64,000 nt of DNA, taken from assembly GCF_030732845.1 (NCBI RefSeq), contig NZ_JASHKA010000003.1, positions 372,001 to 436,000 on the forward strand. The letters run 5' to 3'. A program made the translations under genes and the position numbers. Of the stretch, positions 1 through 9,308 are shown piece after piece (the first letter of the stretch is position 1; the number at the start of each line of letters is the position of its first letter). The notes below the pieces were generated by a model that worked only from the letters and a program-made list of their open reading frames with translations, had not been told where the DNA came from and did no database searches. The DNA is from Roseibium sp. MMSF_3544. Lineage in GTDB: Bacteria; Pseudomonadota; Alphaproteobacteria; Rhizobiales; Stappiaceae.

Positions 1-317
1 TTCAACAATGCGGAAAAGCGTCCTGGTACAAACTCGGCGGCAAGACGGCGAGCGGTGAGCGCGCCAATCCGCAAGGGATGACGGCCGCGCACAGGACGTT
101 GCCTTTCGGCACTCTTGTGGACGTTACCAATCTCTCAAACGGCAAGACCGTGACCGTCCGGATCAATGACCGCGGCCCCTTTTCCAAAGGCCGCGTGATC
201 GATGTGACATTGGCCGCTGCCAGGGAGCTTGGCTTCGTAAACAAGGGCATTACACGGGTCCGCGTCAGCAGCGCGGATGCCGGCGGTGGAAACAAACACT
301 CGCAAAAGTGTCAGTGA
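1..317 (+). CDS. rlpA: RlpA-like double-psi beta-barrel protein, 3' part
   Basis: The reading frame is open from the window edge (frame starting at base 3) to TGA at 315-317, so the 5' part lies outside. The visible ~104 residues are a double-psi beta-barrel domain of the RlpA family: ASWY near the start, then TASGE, the AHRTLPFGT stretch, and VRINDRGPF followed by DVTLAAARELG. RlpA proteins are envelope lytic transglycosylases or binders of denuded peptidoglycan at the septum and usually carry an export signal, which is not visible here. The protein ends shortly after the barrel and has no C-terminal SPOR domain. Family assignment is firm; enzymatic activity is inferred. Confidence 0.85.
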   Translation, partial: QQCGKASWYKLGGKTASGERANPQGMTAAHRTLPFGTLVDVTNLSNGKTVTVRINDRGPFSKGRVIDVTLAAARELGFVNKGITRVRVSSADAGGGNKHSQKCQ

Positions 318-520
318 CCTTTTCGCATCGCTGCTCGGTCATGACAGCAACAGGCCTGCCGGGATCATTGGGGAACCCGGCCAATATCCTGATTCCAATA
401 GAATAAATTCAAGCGGCATTAGTTTCATGATCGACTCAGTATGAATAACGATCAGTCGCATTACAGTGAATCAAAAAATAAAATATTTTACGGTAATGAC
501 TTTCGTAGGAGATGCCGTTA

Positions 521-559
521 ATGTTGCCGCCGTGGTCGATGGGGCCACGTGCACAGTAA
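521..559 (+). CDS. possible 12-residue leader peptide or small RNA
   Basis: ATG at 521 opens a 12-codon frame (MLPPWSMGPRAQ) ending in TAA at 557-559. An AGGAG at 507-511 sits 9 bases upstream, and an intrinsic terminator starts 8 bases after the stop. A small inverted pair (CGTGG 531-535, CCACG 545-549) lies inside it. The unit could encode a small peptide or be a short structured RNA ending at the terminator. There is no downstream same-strand gene, so a classical attenuator is unlikely. Confidence 0.2.
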   Translation: MLPPWSMGPRAQ

Positions 560-566
560 CTTTATT

Positions 567-596
567 CGCGCAGTCTTCGGGCTGCGCGTTTTTTTT
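567..596 (+). terminator. intrinsic terminator
   Basis: CGCGCAG (567-573) pairs perfectly with CTGCGCG (582-588) around an 8-base loop and is followed by eight T (589-596). It ends rightward transcription from the RlpA-like gene or from a small transcript starting in 318-566. The downstream gene is on the other strand. Apart from this and the 12-codon frame, the rest of 318-683 is AT-rich with no gene that I recognise. Confidence 0.85.
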
Positions 597-683
597 AGCT
601 GGCGAATAACTTGCCTCCGTTCATCAGACATTGCTGTATCTGACAAGGAGATGCGCAGTGCACCTTGGAAGCAGCGCAGGCGC

Positions 684-2240
684 TCAGACCATTTGTCCGC
701 TATCCAGTCGCTCAAGAAAGCTGGCAGCGCTTTCCAGGAGAGATTGTCTCTTGTCCTCGTCCATGCGCGACCAGGTTGCGTAGATCTGGTTTAACCTTGG
801 GTTGCCTTTCAGCACGCGTTCGTTCCGATCAAGGAAATTCCAGTAAAGTGCATTGAAGGGGCAGGCACCCGGCCCTGCCTTCTGGCGCACGTCATACTGG
901 CAGTGTCCGCAATAGTCGGACATCTTGTTTATGTAGTTGCCGCTGGACACATAGGGCTTGGATGCCAGCAATCCGCCATCAGCGAACTGGCTCATGCCGA
1001 TCGTGTTCGGCATTTCCACCCATTCATAGGCATCGGCATAGACCGCCAGGTACCATTCGTGAACTTCATGCGGATCGATGCCTGCAAGCAGAGCGAAATT
1101 GCCCGTCACCATCAGGCGCTGAATGTGATGGGCATAGGCTTCGTCCAGCGTCTCGCCGATCGCTTCGGCCATGCAATTCATATGCGTTTGGCCGGTCCAG
1201 TAGAAATCCGGTAGCGTCCGGTCGGCGCCCAATGCGTTGGAGGCCGCGTAGTCGGGCATCTTGAACCAATAGAGGCCGCGCACATATTCCCGCCAGCCGA
1301 GGATCTGACGGATGAAGCCCTCGGCCGCATTCAGCGGCACCTTGCCGTCCAGAAAGGCGACCTCGACTTTGCGGCACAAAACCATCGGATCGAGCAGACC
1401 GGCATTCAGATATGCGGACGTGACCGCGTGAAACAGGAATTTTTGTCCCTGCAACATGGCGTCCTGGTAAGTCCCGAAATCAGCCAGGGCGTTTGTCAAA
1501 AACCCATCAAAGGCGTCTTCCGCCTGCGCACTGGTCACGGCAAACCAGAACGGCTCGAGCTGACCCGGATGATCGGCGAACCTGTCTCCGACAAGCTGCA
1601 ACACCTCCTGCGTTATCGGATCAGGTTTGAACCTTGAAGGTTCGGGCATGAAGAGATCGTTCTTGGCAGGTTTCCGATTGTCCGCGTCGAAATTCCACTT
1701 GCCCCCGATAGGCTTTTCCCCGTCCATCAGAAGCCCGGTTTTCAACCGCATTTCCCGGTAGAAATACTCCATGCGCAACTGCCGGCGTCCGGCCGCCCAG
1801 CTTCGAAACCCGGCCGTTGAACAGATGAAGCGGGTGTCCTCCAGGATCTCCACTGGAACGGCAAACCCGTTCTGCCAGGATTGCATGTCGTCCAGCACGC
1901 GCCATTCACCCGGTTCCGTCACCAATATGCGCTTGGGCGCATGCCGCTGAACGGCGCGGGCAAGTTCGCCTTGAAAACTGCCAGTGTTTCCCGCGTCATC
2001 GAGCCTGACGTAATCGACGGTCCAACCGGCGGCTTGAAGCTCGCTCGCAAAATGGCGCATGGCGGACAGTAGGAAGGCGATCTTCTTCTTGTGGTGCGGC
2101 ACATATTTGGTCTCCTCCCGGACCTCGACCATCAGGACGACGTCCTCCTGCCAGTCCGCTCGGCGGAGACTTGAAAGGCTTGGTGTGAGCTGATCTCCAA
2201 GGATCAGAACAAGATTGCGGCAGCCGGATGGATTGCTCAT
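684..2240 (-). CDS. cryptochrome/photolyase family protein of the FeS-BCP (PhrB-like) class
   Basis: This 518-residue protein belongs to the deoxyribodipyrimidine photolyase-related family (FeS bacterial cryptochromes and photolyases). These are FAD proteins that repair (6-4) photoproducts or act as light sensors. The N-terminus (NLVLILGDQLTPS) is the alpha/beta antenna domain and the C-terminal two-thirds is the helical FAD domain. Three C-terminal cysteines at residues 444, 447 and 460 have the same spacing as the [4Fe-4S] ligands 438, 441 and 454 of Agrobacterium PhrB. A fourth, near residue 356 in MNCMAEAIG, matches Cys350. The ATG at 2240 has an AGGG about seven bases upstream. It stands alone, diverging from the tRNA. 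Repair versus photoreceptor role cannot be decided from sequence. Confidence 0.9.
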   Translation of the reverse strand: MSNPSGCRNLVLILGDQLTPSLSSLRRADWQEDVVLMVEVREETKYVPHHKKKIAFLLSAMRHFASELQAAGWTVDYVRLDDAGNTGSFQGELARAVQRHAPKRILVTEPGEWRVLDDMQSWQNGFAVPVEILEDTRFICSTAGFRSWAAGRRQLRMEYFYREMRLKTGLLMDGEKPIGGKWNFDADNRKPAKNDLFMPEPSRFKPDPITQEVLQLVGDRFADHPGQLEPFWFAVTSAQAEDAFDGFLTNALADFGTYQDAMLQGQKFLFHAVTSAYLNAGLLDPMVLCRKVEVAFLDGKVPLNAAEGFIRQILGWREYVRGLYWFKMPDYAASNALGADRTLPDFYWTGQTHMNCMAEAIGETLDEAYAHHIQRLMVTGNFALLAGIDPHEVHEWYLAVYADAYEWVEMPNTIGMSQFADGGLLASKPYVSSGNYINKMSDYCGHCQYDVRQKAGPGACPFNALYWNFLDRNERVLKGNPRLNQIYATWSRMDEDKRQSLLESAASFLERLDSGQMV

Positions 2241-2537
2241 ATGGCCCTTTATTGATTGTGCTGTCGGGCCCTATACGCGGAGGGATGGGCTCCCTATCAC
2301 CGGCTGCGGCATTTTTTCTGCCCGGCCCGCCGCGCAACTCGCCCGCGATGGTCCGGCCATCCCGGACTGGCTCCGACGCAACCCTTGGCGGCACAGACAA
2401 AGAAACGCACAGACGAGACATCAGCGCTTGGCCGCTTCCGCAATCTTGTCCAAAGGTGCAGAAAGCCATTGCCCGGACGAGCCGGATCTAGTATCAGACC
2501 CCTCTATCCGCCGCTTTCCTTAGAAGCGGCCTGACAC

Positions 2538-2614
<77 letters not shown>

Positions 2615-2968
2615 GATCTTCCTAAATCCGGTTCCACACGCAGAAAACGCCTGCGCTGACGCCACGACATCAAAAAAAAGCCACAAAATTCACACAACCG
2701 GACCGGGGCGCTTTCCTGCGTGTAAACCACGGTAGACGCTCCGTTAGTTTTGCTTTGTTCTCCAAGCGTACCGGCAACGCGCTTCGTTGAAACTTCCCCG
2801 ACGCGATTGAATTTTGGCGTTGGCGTGATTAAGTCGAACATCACAACTTTATGACGATGCCGTTGTTTGCGTCACAAGTCATAACCGGCTCGAAAGGTTA
2901 ATGAATTTCGTACCGATTGACTTGTGTCTCACGAGCAAAACCAAGAACAAGACTTCTGGAGAACAATA
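2615..2968. other. intergenic region upstream of the T6SS accessory block
   Basis: No gene is recognisable. It holds a 7-bp inverted repeat (TTATGAC 2849-2855, GTCATAA 2878-2884) about 85 bases before the next start. I found no clear sigma-54 or sigma-70 promoter. Confidence 0.5.
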
Positions 2969-3883
2969 ATGGCCCGGAACCCTCGTCGAAACTCGGTGTG
3001 TGCAAGGCGGACCCTTTTTTACCTTGTACCGTCGAACAGCAATTCCGAAACAACCGACAACATCGGTACGCTCCTGCGCCTTGGCGAATATTCCGATGTC
3101 GAGCAACGGGCCTTCGAAAACCGGCATCACGACGAGATCTTTCCCGAACAGCACATCAACGACGAAGAGGACGACACCTCCGTCTACACCAACGCTGCCG
3201 GCGGCTCCCAGGGGATCATGATGTCCTGCGACGGCCGCATCCTGATCAAATCAGCCGAGCGCATGTATCTGGAGACAGGGAACTACCACCAGAAAACCGA
3301 CGGCAATTACACGCTCGACGTTGACGGTGACCTGACCGCCGTCGTTGAGGACAAGATCGATATCAGCACGGAAAAAGGCGACATAAACATCACCAGTGCG
3401 AGCAAATTGAAGGTCTCGGCCCAGAAGGAAGAACGAACGCTTCACGACAAGTCAGAGCACACTTACAAGAAAACTCACAAGGTCAAATACAAAGACTGCT
3501 ACTTCAGCGACAAGTTTGGATATGATCAAAACGCCGTTTACGGCTTCAGCTCGCTCTCTTATTACGGCGGCATCATGGAGTCGGTCTATGGCGTGCGCAT
3601 GCAATTCGATAAATTCAACTTCTTCAGCGACTGGGTCTGCCTGAACTGGAAAGGAACCCAGATCGACCTGAAGGGGATTGTCATGAAAAAACTGACCGCC
3701 AAGTTCGGGTCGACCGACTGTTCGGCCGAGCTGGAAGAATTGAGCGTTCACTTCAAGGGATTGCAGGCCGGCGCAAAACGCCTGGAAGCCCAGCGCAAGG
3801 AGCTCGCCGTCAAGAGCGGTCAGGTCGATCTGCAAAACAACCAGATGGGCGCAAGGCTCGTCGGTATCGAGTGCGTCGTCTGA
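2969..3883 (+). CDS. beta-rich spike-like protein, VgrG needle-like
   Basis: The protein is 304 residues from the ATG at 2969, which has GGAG 8 bases upstream; a GTG 45 bases earlier lacks a ribosome site. From about residue 80 it is built of short alternating strands (GIMMSCDGRILIKSAERMYLETG, then DGNYTLDVDGDLTAVVEDKIDI), a periodicity like the beta-helix or prism needles at the C-termini of VgrG and phage spikes. It has no export signal or enzymatic motif. It is the first gene of the + strand block with DUF2169, pentapeptide, DUF4150 and DUF3540 genes. Because the VgrG of this window stops before the needle, this protein may supply one. Function is inferred from fold pattern and context only. 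Confidence 0.55.
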   Translation: MARNPRRNSVCARRTLFYLVPSNSNSETTDNIGTLLRLGEYSDVEQRAFENRHHDEIFPEQHINDEEDDTSVYTNAAGGSQGIMMSCDGRILIKSAERMYLETGNYHQKTDGNYTLDVDGDLTAVVEDKIDISTEKGDINITSASKLKVSAQKEERTLHDKSEHTYKKTHKVKYKDCYFSDKFGYDQNAVYGFSSLSYYGGIMESVYGVRMQFDKFNFFSDWVCLNWKGTQIDLKGIVMKKLTAKFGSTDCSAELEELSVHFKGLQAGAKRLEAQRKELAVKSGQVDLQNNQMGARLVGIECVV

Positions 3884-3977
3884 CCCTCGCGAATGTTCCA
3901 GGCCAAGCTCGCAGTGAACTGAAGAAACACGTCCGGGCCGCTTTCGACAGATCGGTCCCAATAAGGAAAAAACGCCC

Positions 3978-6900
3978 TTGCCCGCGATCATCAAACCGTC
4001 CCGGGTTTCCGTAGCGCACCAGAGTGAACTGACGCGGGACGGCGCATTGACCACGGTCTCCGCCTACGTCCTCGTTGATCTGTCCGACACAGGCCGCCTG
4101 CTGACCGAGCAGGCGCTGTGGCCGATGGTGGCGGACCAGATGCCCAACGGGGCGGTGTTCGACAAGGGGCAACTCAAGCCGAAAGCTGAGCTGATCGTGG
4201 CCGGCAGCGCTCTGTCTCCCACCGAAGATCCCGTCGAAAGCATCCACGTTTCCGTCCGCTTCGGCGCTTTTCAAAAGCAGGTGCGCGTCTTCGGCGACCG
4301 CTACTGGGTACTGACTGATAAGGGCGTGCAGATGAGCCGGCCCGTCCCGTTTCAGGCCATGCCGATCGGAGATGTGCAGGCGTTTGGCGGCAAGGGTTCC
4401 ACCGCCAATCCACGCGGCAAGGGCCTCGCCGCCGGGGCCATTCTGGACGCCGGATTTGATGCTCCGCTGCCGAATGTCGAGACACCGAGCCGCTTGATCA
4501 AGTCAATCAACGACCAGCCTCTTCCGGCCCATTTCGGTCCGCTGCCCCCTGACGACCCGTCAAGGCTTGGATATCTGGGAACCTATGATCAGCATTGGAT
4601 CGATCATGTCTCGCCGCTAAAACCGGACGATTTCAATCCGCTCTATCATTGCGACGCGCCGCCGGATCAGCGTTTTGACGGTTTCTTCGAAGGTGGTGAA
4701 AGCTTCTCGGTAAAGGGGATGTCGAGAGGTCCTGACAGTATCAGCGGCACACTTCCCCGCCTGACCGCCCGATGCTTCTACCAGCTTGGAAACAGCGACG
4801 GTCTTGTCGAGACAGCCATGCGCTGCGACACGGTCACCTTGTTCCCCAACGTTCGCAAGGCAACTCTTGCCTTTCGCGGGCTCATCAAGGGCCGGGACCG
4901 CTTTGCCGAAGACATCACCGCCGTCATGGTCGCGCTGGAAGACAAGGATACCGCGCCGCGCAAGCATGCTCACTACAGCGATGTTTTTCATAAACGCACA
5001 TCGAAGGACGAGGCGCACAAACACGCGCTCTCCGATTTCCAGCTGATGCCGCAAGTCGATCCTGAAGTGATCGAGGCGAGACGGGAGGCCAAGCTGGAAA
5101 AGGCGGCTGCCGATCGCCAGAAGTTTCGTGACAACCAGGCCTGGGCGACACGCAAGATGCTGGAGGACGAGGGCCTGCCGGGCGACCTGTTGCCGCCGGT
5201 TCAAACCGATATTCTGGATGACCTTCCCCTGATTGCCCAGCCGACCGCGGAAGAAATAGAAAACGGCGATCTGGACATGGCCGAGTTGCTGGATGACATC
5301 CAGGCCGTGGAAGACGCGCTTCTGGAAAAGCGGGACAGGGAAATGGTCCGCGCGGAGCTGCAGCGCCGGGCGGTGCTGGCTATAGCGCCGCCCGGCCTTG
5401 TCACCCCCAACATGAAGACGCCAGTCGTTGATGAAGACCTGCTGGCCAAATACCCGGATGTCGAGCTTGAACCAGAGCTCGTGGAAGGGCTTCAAAGCGT
5501 GAGTGGCCAGCTCTCGTCGCTGCCTCAGCAGGAGCGACTGGAAAACCCCGGCAAACCAGCCGACGGAAACGCTTTCGACGCTGAAGACGCTCTTTCGGAC
5601 GAAGACATTGAAAGCGCCTACCAAAAAGCCGCAGCGCGCGCGCTGAAACTGCCGGAAGGTAGTCTGCTGGCGGATTTCAGGGCCGCGCTTCAGGACATTG
5701 ACCTCTCTGTACTCGACGATGTCTACGAAGACCCGGCGCAACCGGCAGGTCCCTCCAGCGATCCATTCGATCTGATGCTGGCGGAGCTGACGTCACAGGC
5801 CGACAAGCAGGACGCCGGCGGGTCTGCCTTTCCTTTGGATAAAAAGGGCAACCTGCTGGAGGCGCTGACGGAACGGGCTCAGGCGCTGGAACCGGCAGGA
5901 TTCGAGCCTCCAACGGGTGAAGGCCCCACGGGCGCAGCGCGCTCGTTCATGGAAACGATCAGCGAGCAGCTCGAAAGTGCGGAGCAAACGGTCGACGAAA
6001 GCATGGCATTCGCCCGCCGGAACGCGCCTGCCCCCCTCTTTCCGATAGATGAATTGCCGCAACGTATACCGGTTAGACTCGGTGCACTGATCGCCGGCAA
6101 ACTGGATGAGGGGCATAACTTCAAGGGTGCGGACCTGGCGGGAGCGGACCTGCGCGGTGTTGACTTCAGCGGTCTGGATCTTGGCGGAACCTATTTTGAA
6201 AAGGCCGACCTGACCGGTGCCCGCTTTGCCGGTGCGAATTTGAGCGGCGCCGTCTTTGCCGGCGCTCTGCTGGACGGTGCCGATTTTTCAGATACAGATC
6301 TGACAGAAGCCAATCTCAGCAAGGTCAGCGCGAAAAATCTGCGCCTTGACGGCGCCAGGCTGCAAGACCTGCTGATCTATCAATCCGATTTATCCGGCGC
6401 ATCCGGCACCAGGGTGAATATGGAGAAAGTCCGTTTCATCGAAGCAACCCTGGACGGGCTGCAGCTGCGGCAAAGTCAGGTCACGGACTGCCAGTTCCTG
6501 TCGGGCAGCGCATCGGGTTTTACTGCCAGGAACTCAAGACTGCTCAGAACGATGTTCGTTATGTTGCCGATGACGGCCGCCGATCTGTCCGGCAGCGATC
6601 TGGAGCGCGTCGCGTTCATGGAGGTCCAGGCGCCAGGTGCGAATTGCAAAAACGGCAAGTGGCAGTCCGTCGGCTTCATGGGTGCATGTAATCTCGCCAC
6701 CTCGCGCTTCGACGGTCTGAGTGCCACGGACAGTTCTTTCAACACGTCTGAAATGGCCGAGTGCTGTTTCCTGAGGGCGAAAGGCAATGGGTGTTTCTTC
6801 AACGCCTGTAATCTTCAGGCGAATGATTTTCGTCTGTCTTCGTTCCGCAACTCCCTGTTCGGACGTTCGAACTTCGAAGGAAGCGACTTTTTCGGCGCCA

Positions 6901-7061
6901 ACTTCTTCATGGCGGCATTGACCGGCGCCAACCTGCAACATTGTTCAATGCGCGCGGCCAATCTCTATGCGGCCGATTTCCTGGAGGCCAAGCTGACGAG
7001 CTGCGATTTCACAGGGGCCAATCTCGGAATGACACTGATGGGGCAACCGGCCCATGCCTGA
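3978..7061 (+). CDS. DUF2169 and pentapeptide-repeat fusion protein, T6SS adaptor-like
   Basis: This 1027-residue protein begins with TTG at 3978, ten bases after AAGGA. The N-terminal ~340 residues match the DUF2169 family; a DUF2169 protein of Agrobacterium is an adaptor that loads a T6SS effector onto VgrG. A charged, coil-like middle segment (about 340-690) follows. The last ~330 residues are pentapeptide repeats of the A(D/N)LxG type (for example FKGADLAGADLRGVDFSGLDL), which fold into a right-handed quadrilateral beta-helix. Its stop overlaps the next start by 8 bases, so the genes are translationally coupled. I infer a cytoplasmic tip-assembly or effector-loading factor. The partner effector is not identifiable. 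Confidence 0.8.
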   Translation: MPAIIKPSRVSVAHQSELTRDGALTTVSAYVLVDLSDTGRLLTEQALWPMVADQMPNGAVFDKGQLKPKAELIVAGSALSPTEDPVESIHVSVRFGAFQKQVRVFGDRYWVLTDKGVQMSRPVPFQAMPIGDVQAFGGKGSTANPRGKGLAAGAILDAGFDAPLPNVETPSRLIKSINDQPLPAHFGPLPPDDPSRLGYLGTYDQHWIDHVSPLKPDDFNPLYHCDAPPDQRFDGFFEGGESFSVKGMSRGPDSISGTLPRLTARCFYQLGNSDGLVETAMRCDTVTLFPNVRKATLAFRGLIKGRDRFAEDITAVMVALEDKDTAPRKHAHYSDVFHKRTSKDEAHKHALSDFQLMPQVDPEVIEARREAKLEKAAADRQKFRDNQAWATRKMLEDEGLPGDLLPPVQTDILDDLPLIAQPTAEEIENGDLDMAELLDDIQAVEDALLEKRDREMVRAELQRRAVLAIAPPGLVTPNMKTPVVDEDLLAKYPDVELEPELVEGLQSVSGQLSSLPQQERLENPGKPADGNAFDAEDALSDEDIESAYQKAAARALKLPEGSLLADFRAALQDIDLSVLDDVYEDPAQPAGPSSDPFDLMLAELTSQADKQDAGGSAFPLDKKGNLLEALTERAQALEPAGFEPPTGEGPTGAARSFMETISEQLESAEQTVDESMAFARRNAPAPLFPIDELPQRIPVRLGALIAGKLDEGHNFKGADLAGADLRGVDFSGLDLGGTYFEKADLTGARFAGANLSGAVFAGALLDGADFSDTDLTEANLSKVSAKNLRLDGARLQDLLIYQSDLSGASGTRVNMEKVRFIEATLDGLQLRQSQVTDCQFLSGSASGFTARNSRLLRTMFVMLPMTAADLSGSDLERVAFMEVQAPGANCKNGKWQSVGFMGACNLATSRFDGLSATDSSFNTSEMAECCFLRAKGNGCFFNACNLQANDFRLSSFRNSLFGRSNFEGSDFFGANFFMAALTGANLQHCSMRAANLYAADFLEAKLTSCDFTGANLGMTLMGQPAHA

Positions 7062-8175
7062 CTTTCCGGACAAGAAACCAATCACGCTTGAAGACGTCAT
7101 CGCGTTCCATGCCCATGAGCAACCGATCATGTTCAAGACCGCGTCCGGTGTCTCGTTTGCCGGCCTTAGTCTCAAAGGTGCCCGTTTCATCCAGTGCGAC
7201 CTGTCCGGTTGCGATTTTTCCGGTGCGGATCTGTCCGAGGCGCAGGTCATTTCCTGTACGCTCAAAGACGCGGTGTTCAACGGCTGCAACCTGATAAACA
7301 CGCAGCTGGTCGAATGCGATCTGTCCGGCGCTCAATTGAAGCAGACCCATACAGAGCGGCTCCAGGTCATTTCGGGTGATGCCAGCGAAACCTCATTCGC
7401 CGAGAGCACGTTCGACCAGGTGTCTTTCGCACAATCGATTCTGACCGACGCCGACTTCTCCGACTGCGGATTTTACCGGGTCGCGATCCTGGCTGCGGAC
7501 CTCAAAGGCGCCCGGTTCAGAAATGCGGTGCTGTCAAACTTCATGCTGACAGATGCAGACCTCAGACCCGTGGACATTTCAGGTGCGTATATCGACGTTG
7601 CAGTCTTTGCGGACGCTGACCTCTCCGGTCTCGATCTGTCCGGGCAGTCCTGGCAGCATTGCACCTTCCAAAAGGGCGCCTTCAAGGGCACCAAAATGGA
7701 TGGCGCGGAACTGGACTCCTCCGTGTTCGCCGAATGTGACTTCGAAGGCGCAAGCTTGCGGAACGTTTCGGCGAACATGACGGGTTTCACGAAGAGCCGC
7801 CTGGACGGTGTCGATCTGTCCGGCGGTCAGTACTCCATGGCAAATTTCGCCGGCGCCAGTCTGTCCGGTGCCCGATTCAACAAGTCACAAATGTTTTCGT
7901 CGGTGTTCATGGAAGCTGATTGCCGCGCCGCCCTGTTCGAGGACTGCGACCTGAGACAGGCGGAATTTTCCCACGCCGATCTCTCGGGTTCTTCATTTTC
8001 GACCAGCTCGTTTGATCATGCTAAGTTTCACGGTGCAAAAAACGACAAGGTTGTGATGCTCGGCACATCGGGAAGCCGAATAGAGACCGATACAGAACGT
8101 CTGCTCGCAGAACGCTACAGCCCCGACAAAGTCGCTCTCGACAGCGATACTCCGGCAAGAAGGGAGAAAATCTGA
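7054..8175 (+). CDS. pentapeptide-repeat protein
   Basis: The whole 373-residue chain after a ~30-residue leader is pentapeptide repeats (LKGARFIQCDLSGCDFSGADL and many similar), predicting a long right-handed beta-helix. It overlaps the upstream DUF2169 fusion by 8 bases and shares its stop-start base with the following DUF4150 gene, so all three are one transcript. It resembles the C-terminal part of its upstream neighbour and may be a duplication product. No signal peptide or catalytic motif is visible. A role in scaffolding the spike or as cargo is plausible from context only. Confidence 0.8.
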   Translation: MPDFPDKKPITLEDVIAFHAHEQPIMFKTASGVSFAGLSLKGARFIQCDLSGCDFSGADLSEAQVISCTLKDAVFNGCNLINTQLVECDLSGAQLKQTHTERLQVISGDASETSFAESTFDQVSFAQSILTDADFSDCGFYRVAILAADLKGARFRNAVLSNFMLTDADLRPVDISGAYIDVAVFADADLSGLDLSGQSWQHCTFQKGAFKGTKMDGAELDSSVFAECDFEGASLRNVSANMTGFTKSRLDGVDLSGGQYSMANFAGASLSGARFNKSQMFSSVFMEADCRAALFEDCDLRQAEFSHADLSGSSFSTSSFDHAKFHGAKNDKVVMLGTSGSRIETDTERLLAERYSPDKVALDSDTPARREKI

Positions 8176-8579
8176 TGCCGTTCGTCAATTCGCAGGGACC
8201 GCTCCCGGGAATGGACTTCGCAGTGCCGGACGTCTATCTGCAGACAACACCGGCAGGACCTGTCCCGGTTCCGCTGATGTCGATGGGCTACCGCGCAACA
8301 GAGATCCCGACCTGTTTCCGGTCTCTGGTCATGTGCATGCCCGCTCACAACATGACCAACGTCGCACCGGTCACAATCAGTGGTCCCGGGCCCGGCGTCG
8401 CCTCCGGGATGGTCTGTTCCAACAGCCGCAACATCAAGGGTTCCACCAAGCTGTTCCTGCAATGCATGCCGGCAACCCGTTCCCTGATGGACCCGACCGC
8501 ACAAAATGGGCTGTCGCCGAATTCCATCGGCACGACACTGGCGCCCTCACAATTTCGACTTATTAACCCGAGTGGCTGA
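8175..8579 (+). CDS. DUF4150 PAAR-like tip protein
   Basis: The 134-residue protein is rich in Pro, Gly and Met/Cys and matches the DUF4150 PAAR-like family: FVNSQGPLPGMDFAVPDVY, TPAGPVPVPLMSMG, CMPAHNMTN and the closing NSIGTTLAPSQ. PAAR-like proteins cap the VgrG trimer and sharpen the T6SS tip. Here the domain stands alone, without a fused toxin, so the effector must be a separate protein or the tip is structural. It starts on the last base of the preceding stop codon (TGATG). DUF4150 beside DUF2169 recalls the Agrobacterium VgrG2 delivery module, which supports a shared role. Confidence 0.85.
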   Translation: MPFVNSQGPLPGMDFAVPDVYLQTTPAGPVPVPLMSMGYRATEIPTCFRSLVMCMPAHNMTNVAPVTISGPGPGVASGMVCSNSRNIKGSTKLFLQCMPATRSLMDPTAQNGLSPNSIGTTLAPSQFRLINPSG

Positions 8580-8655
8580 ACCGCGGACGGTTTCAAAGAC
8601 ACCTCCATGCGAGAGACCGAAACGGTCGCCACACCCGTCAGAAAGTGAACCGCTC

Positions 8656-9297
8656 ATGACCAAAAAAACAGTGCAGCAAGCGGACGCAAAACTTCAGACT
8701 GTTTACAACGCCGGCGTTATCGGCGCCGGACTGGAGACCGGTGCGGTCAAGGCACTGGTGACGGAGCGCGAAGCGATGATCACGCTCTCCAGCGGAGAGC
8801 AGATACACGCCGTCCAATCCGCCAGCTGCCTGCTCGCTCCGGTGATCGAGGACACGGTGCTCGTCTATCGCGGCCCGGAGCAATCCTTCATTCTTTCGGT
8901 CCTGACCAGAACCGCGTCGGTCACCGCGGAAATCGGTGTCCCGGATGCAAAAGACATTGCGATGAAGGCGAAGGGCCGCCTGGCCTTGTCGGCCCCCGAC
9001 GTCAACGTCAGCGCGCGCCGGATGACTGTGGTCGCGGAGAACCTGATGCAGTCAGGCAAACAGCTCGTCAGCAACTTTGGCCACGCGCTCGGAACGTACG
9101 CGGACAAGATCGTGAACGCACGCACGATCACGACAACCGCACAAAGCCGAAGCAGCTCGGTGAAGGAAACCGAAACCCTGAAGGCAGGCATTCTGGTGCA
9201 GAGCATTGACAGCGTCGCAACTCAGAACAGCGAGATTTCGATGATTACCGCCGAGGAAGATGTCCGCCTGGATGCAAAACGCGTCAGCGTCGGCTGA
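8656..9297 (+). CDS. DUF3540 family protein
   Basis: The 214-residue protein from ATG 8656 starts MTKKTVQQADAKL. An in-frame start 150 bases upstream would overlap the DUF4150 gene and adds an unlikely basic extension. The sequence fits DUF3540, a family found with pentapeptide, DUF2169 and DUF4150 genes near T6SS loci. Residues ~20-100 form short beta segments resembling an OB fold (MITLSSGEQIHAVQSASCLL, DTVLVYRGPEQSFILSVL). The remainder has repeated short strands and T/S-rich turns like a spike stem. I infer a structural part of the tip module; there is no enzyme motif. Confidence 0.7.
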   Translation: MTKKTVQQADAKLQTVYNAGVIGAGLETGAVKALVTEREAMITLSSGEQIHAVQSASCLLAPVIEDTVLVYRGPEQSFILSVLTRTASVTAEIGVPDAKDIAMKAKGRLALSAPDVNVSARRMTVVAENLMQSGKQLVSNFGHALGTYADKIVNARTITTTAQSRSSSVKETETLKAGILVQSIDSVATQNSEISMITAEEDVRLDAKRVSVG

Positions 9298-9308
9298 GCG
9301 GACGAGCC

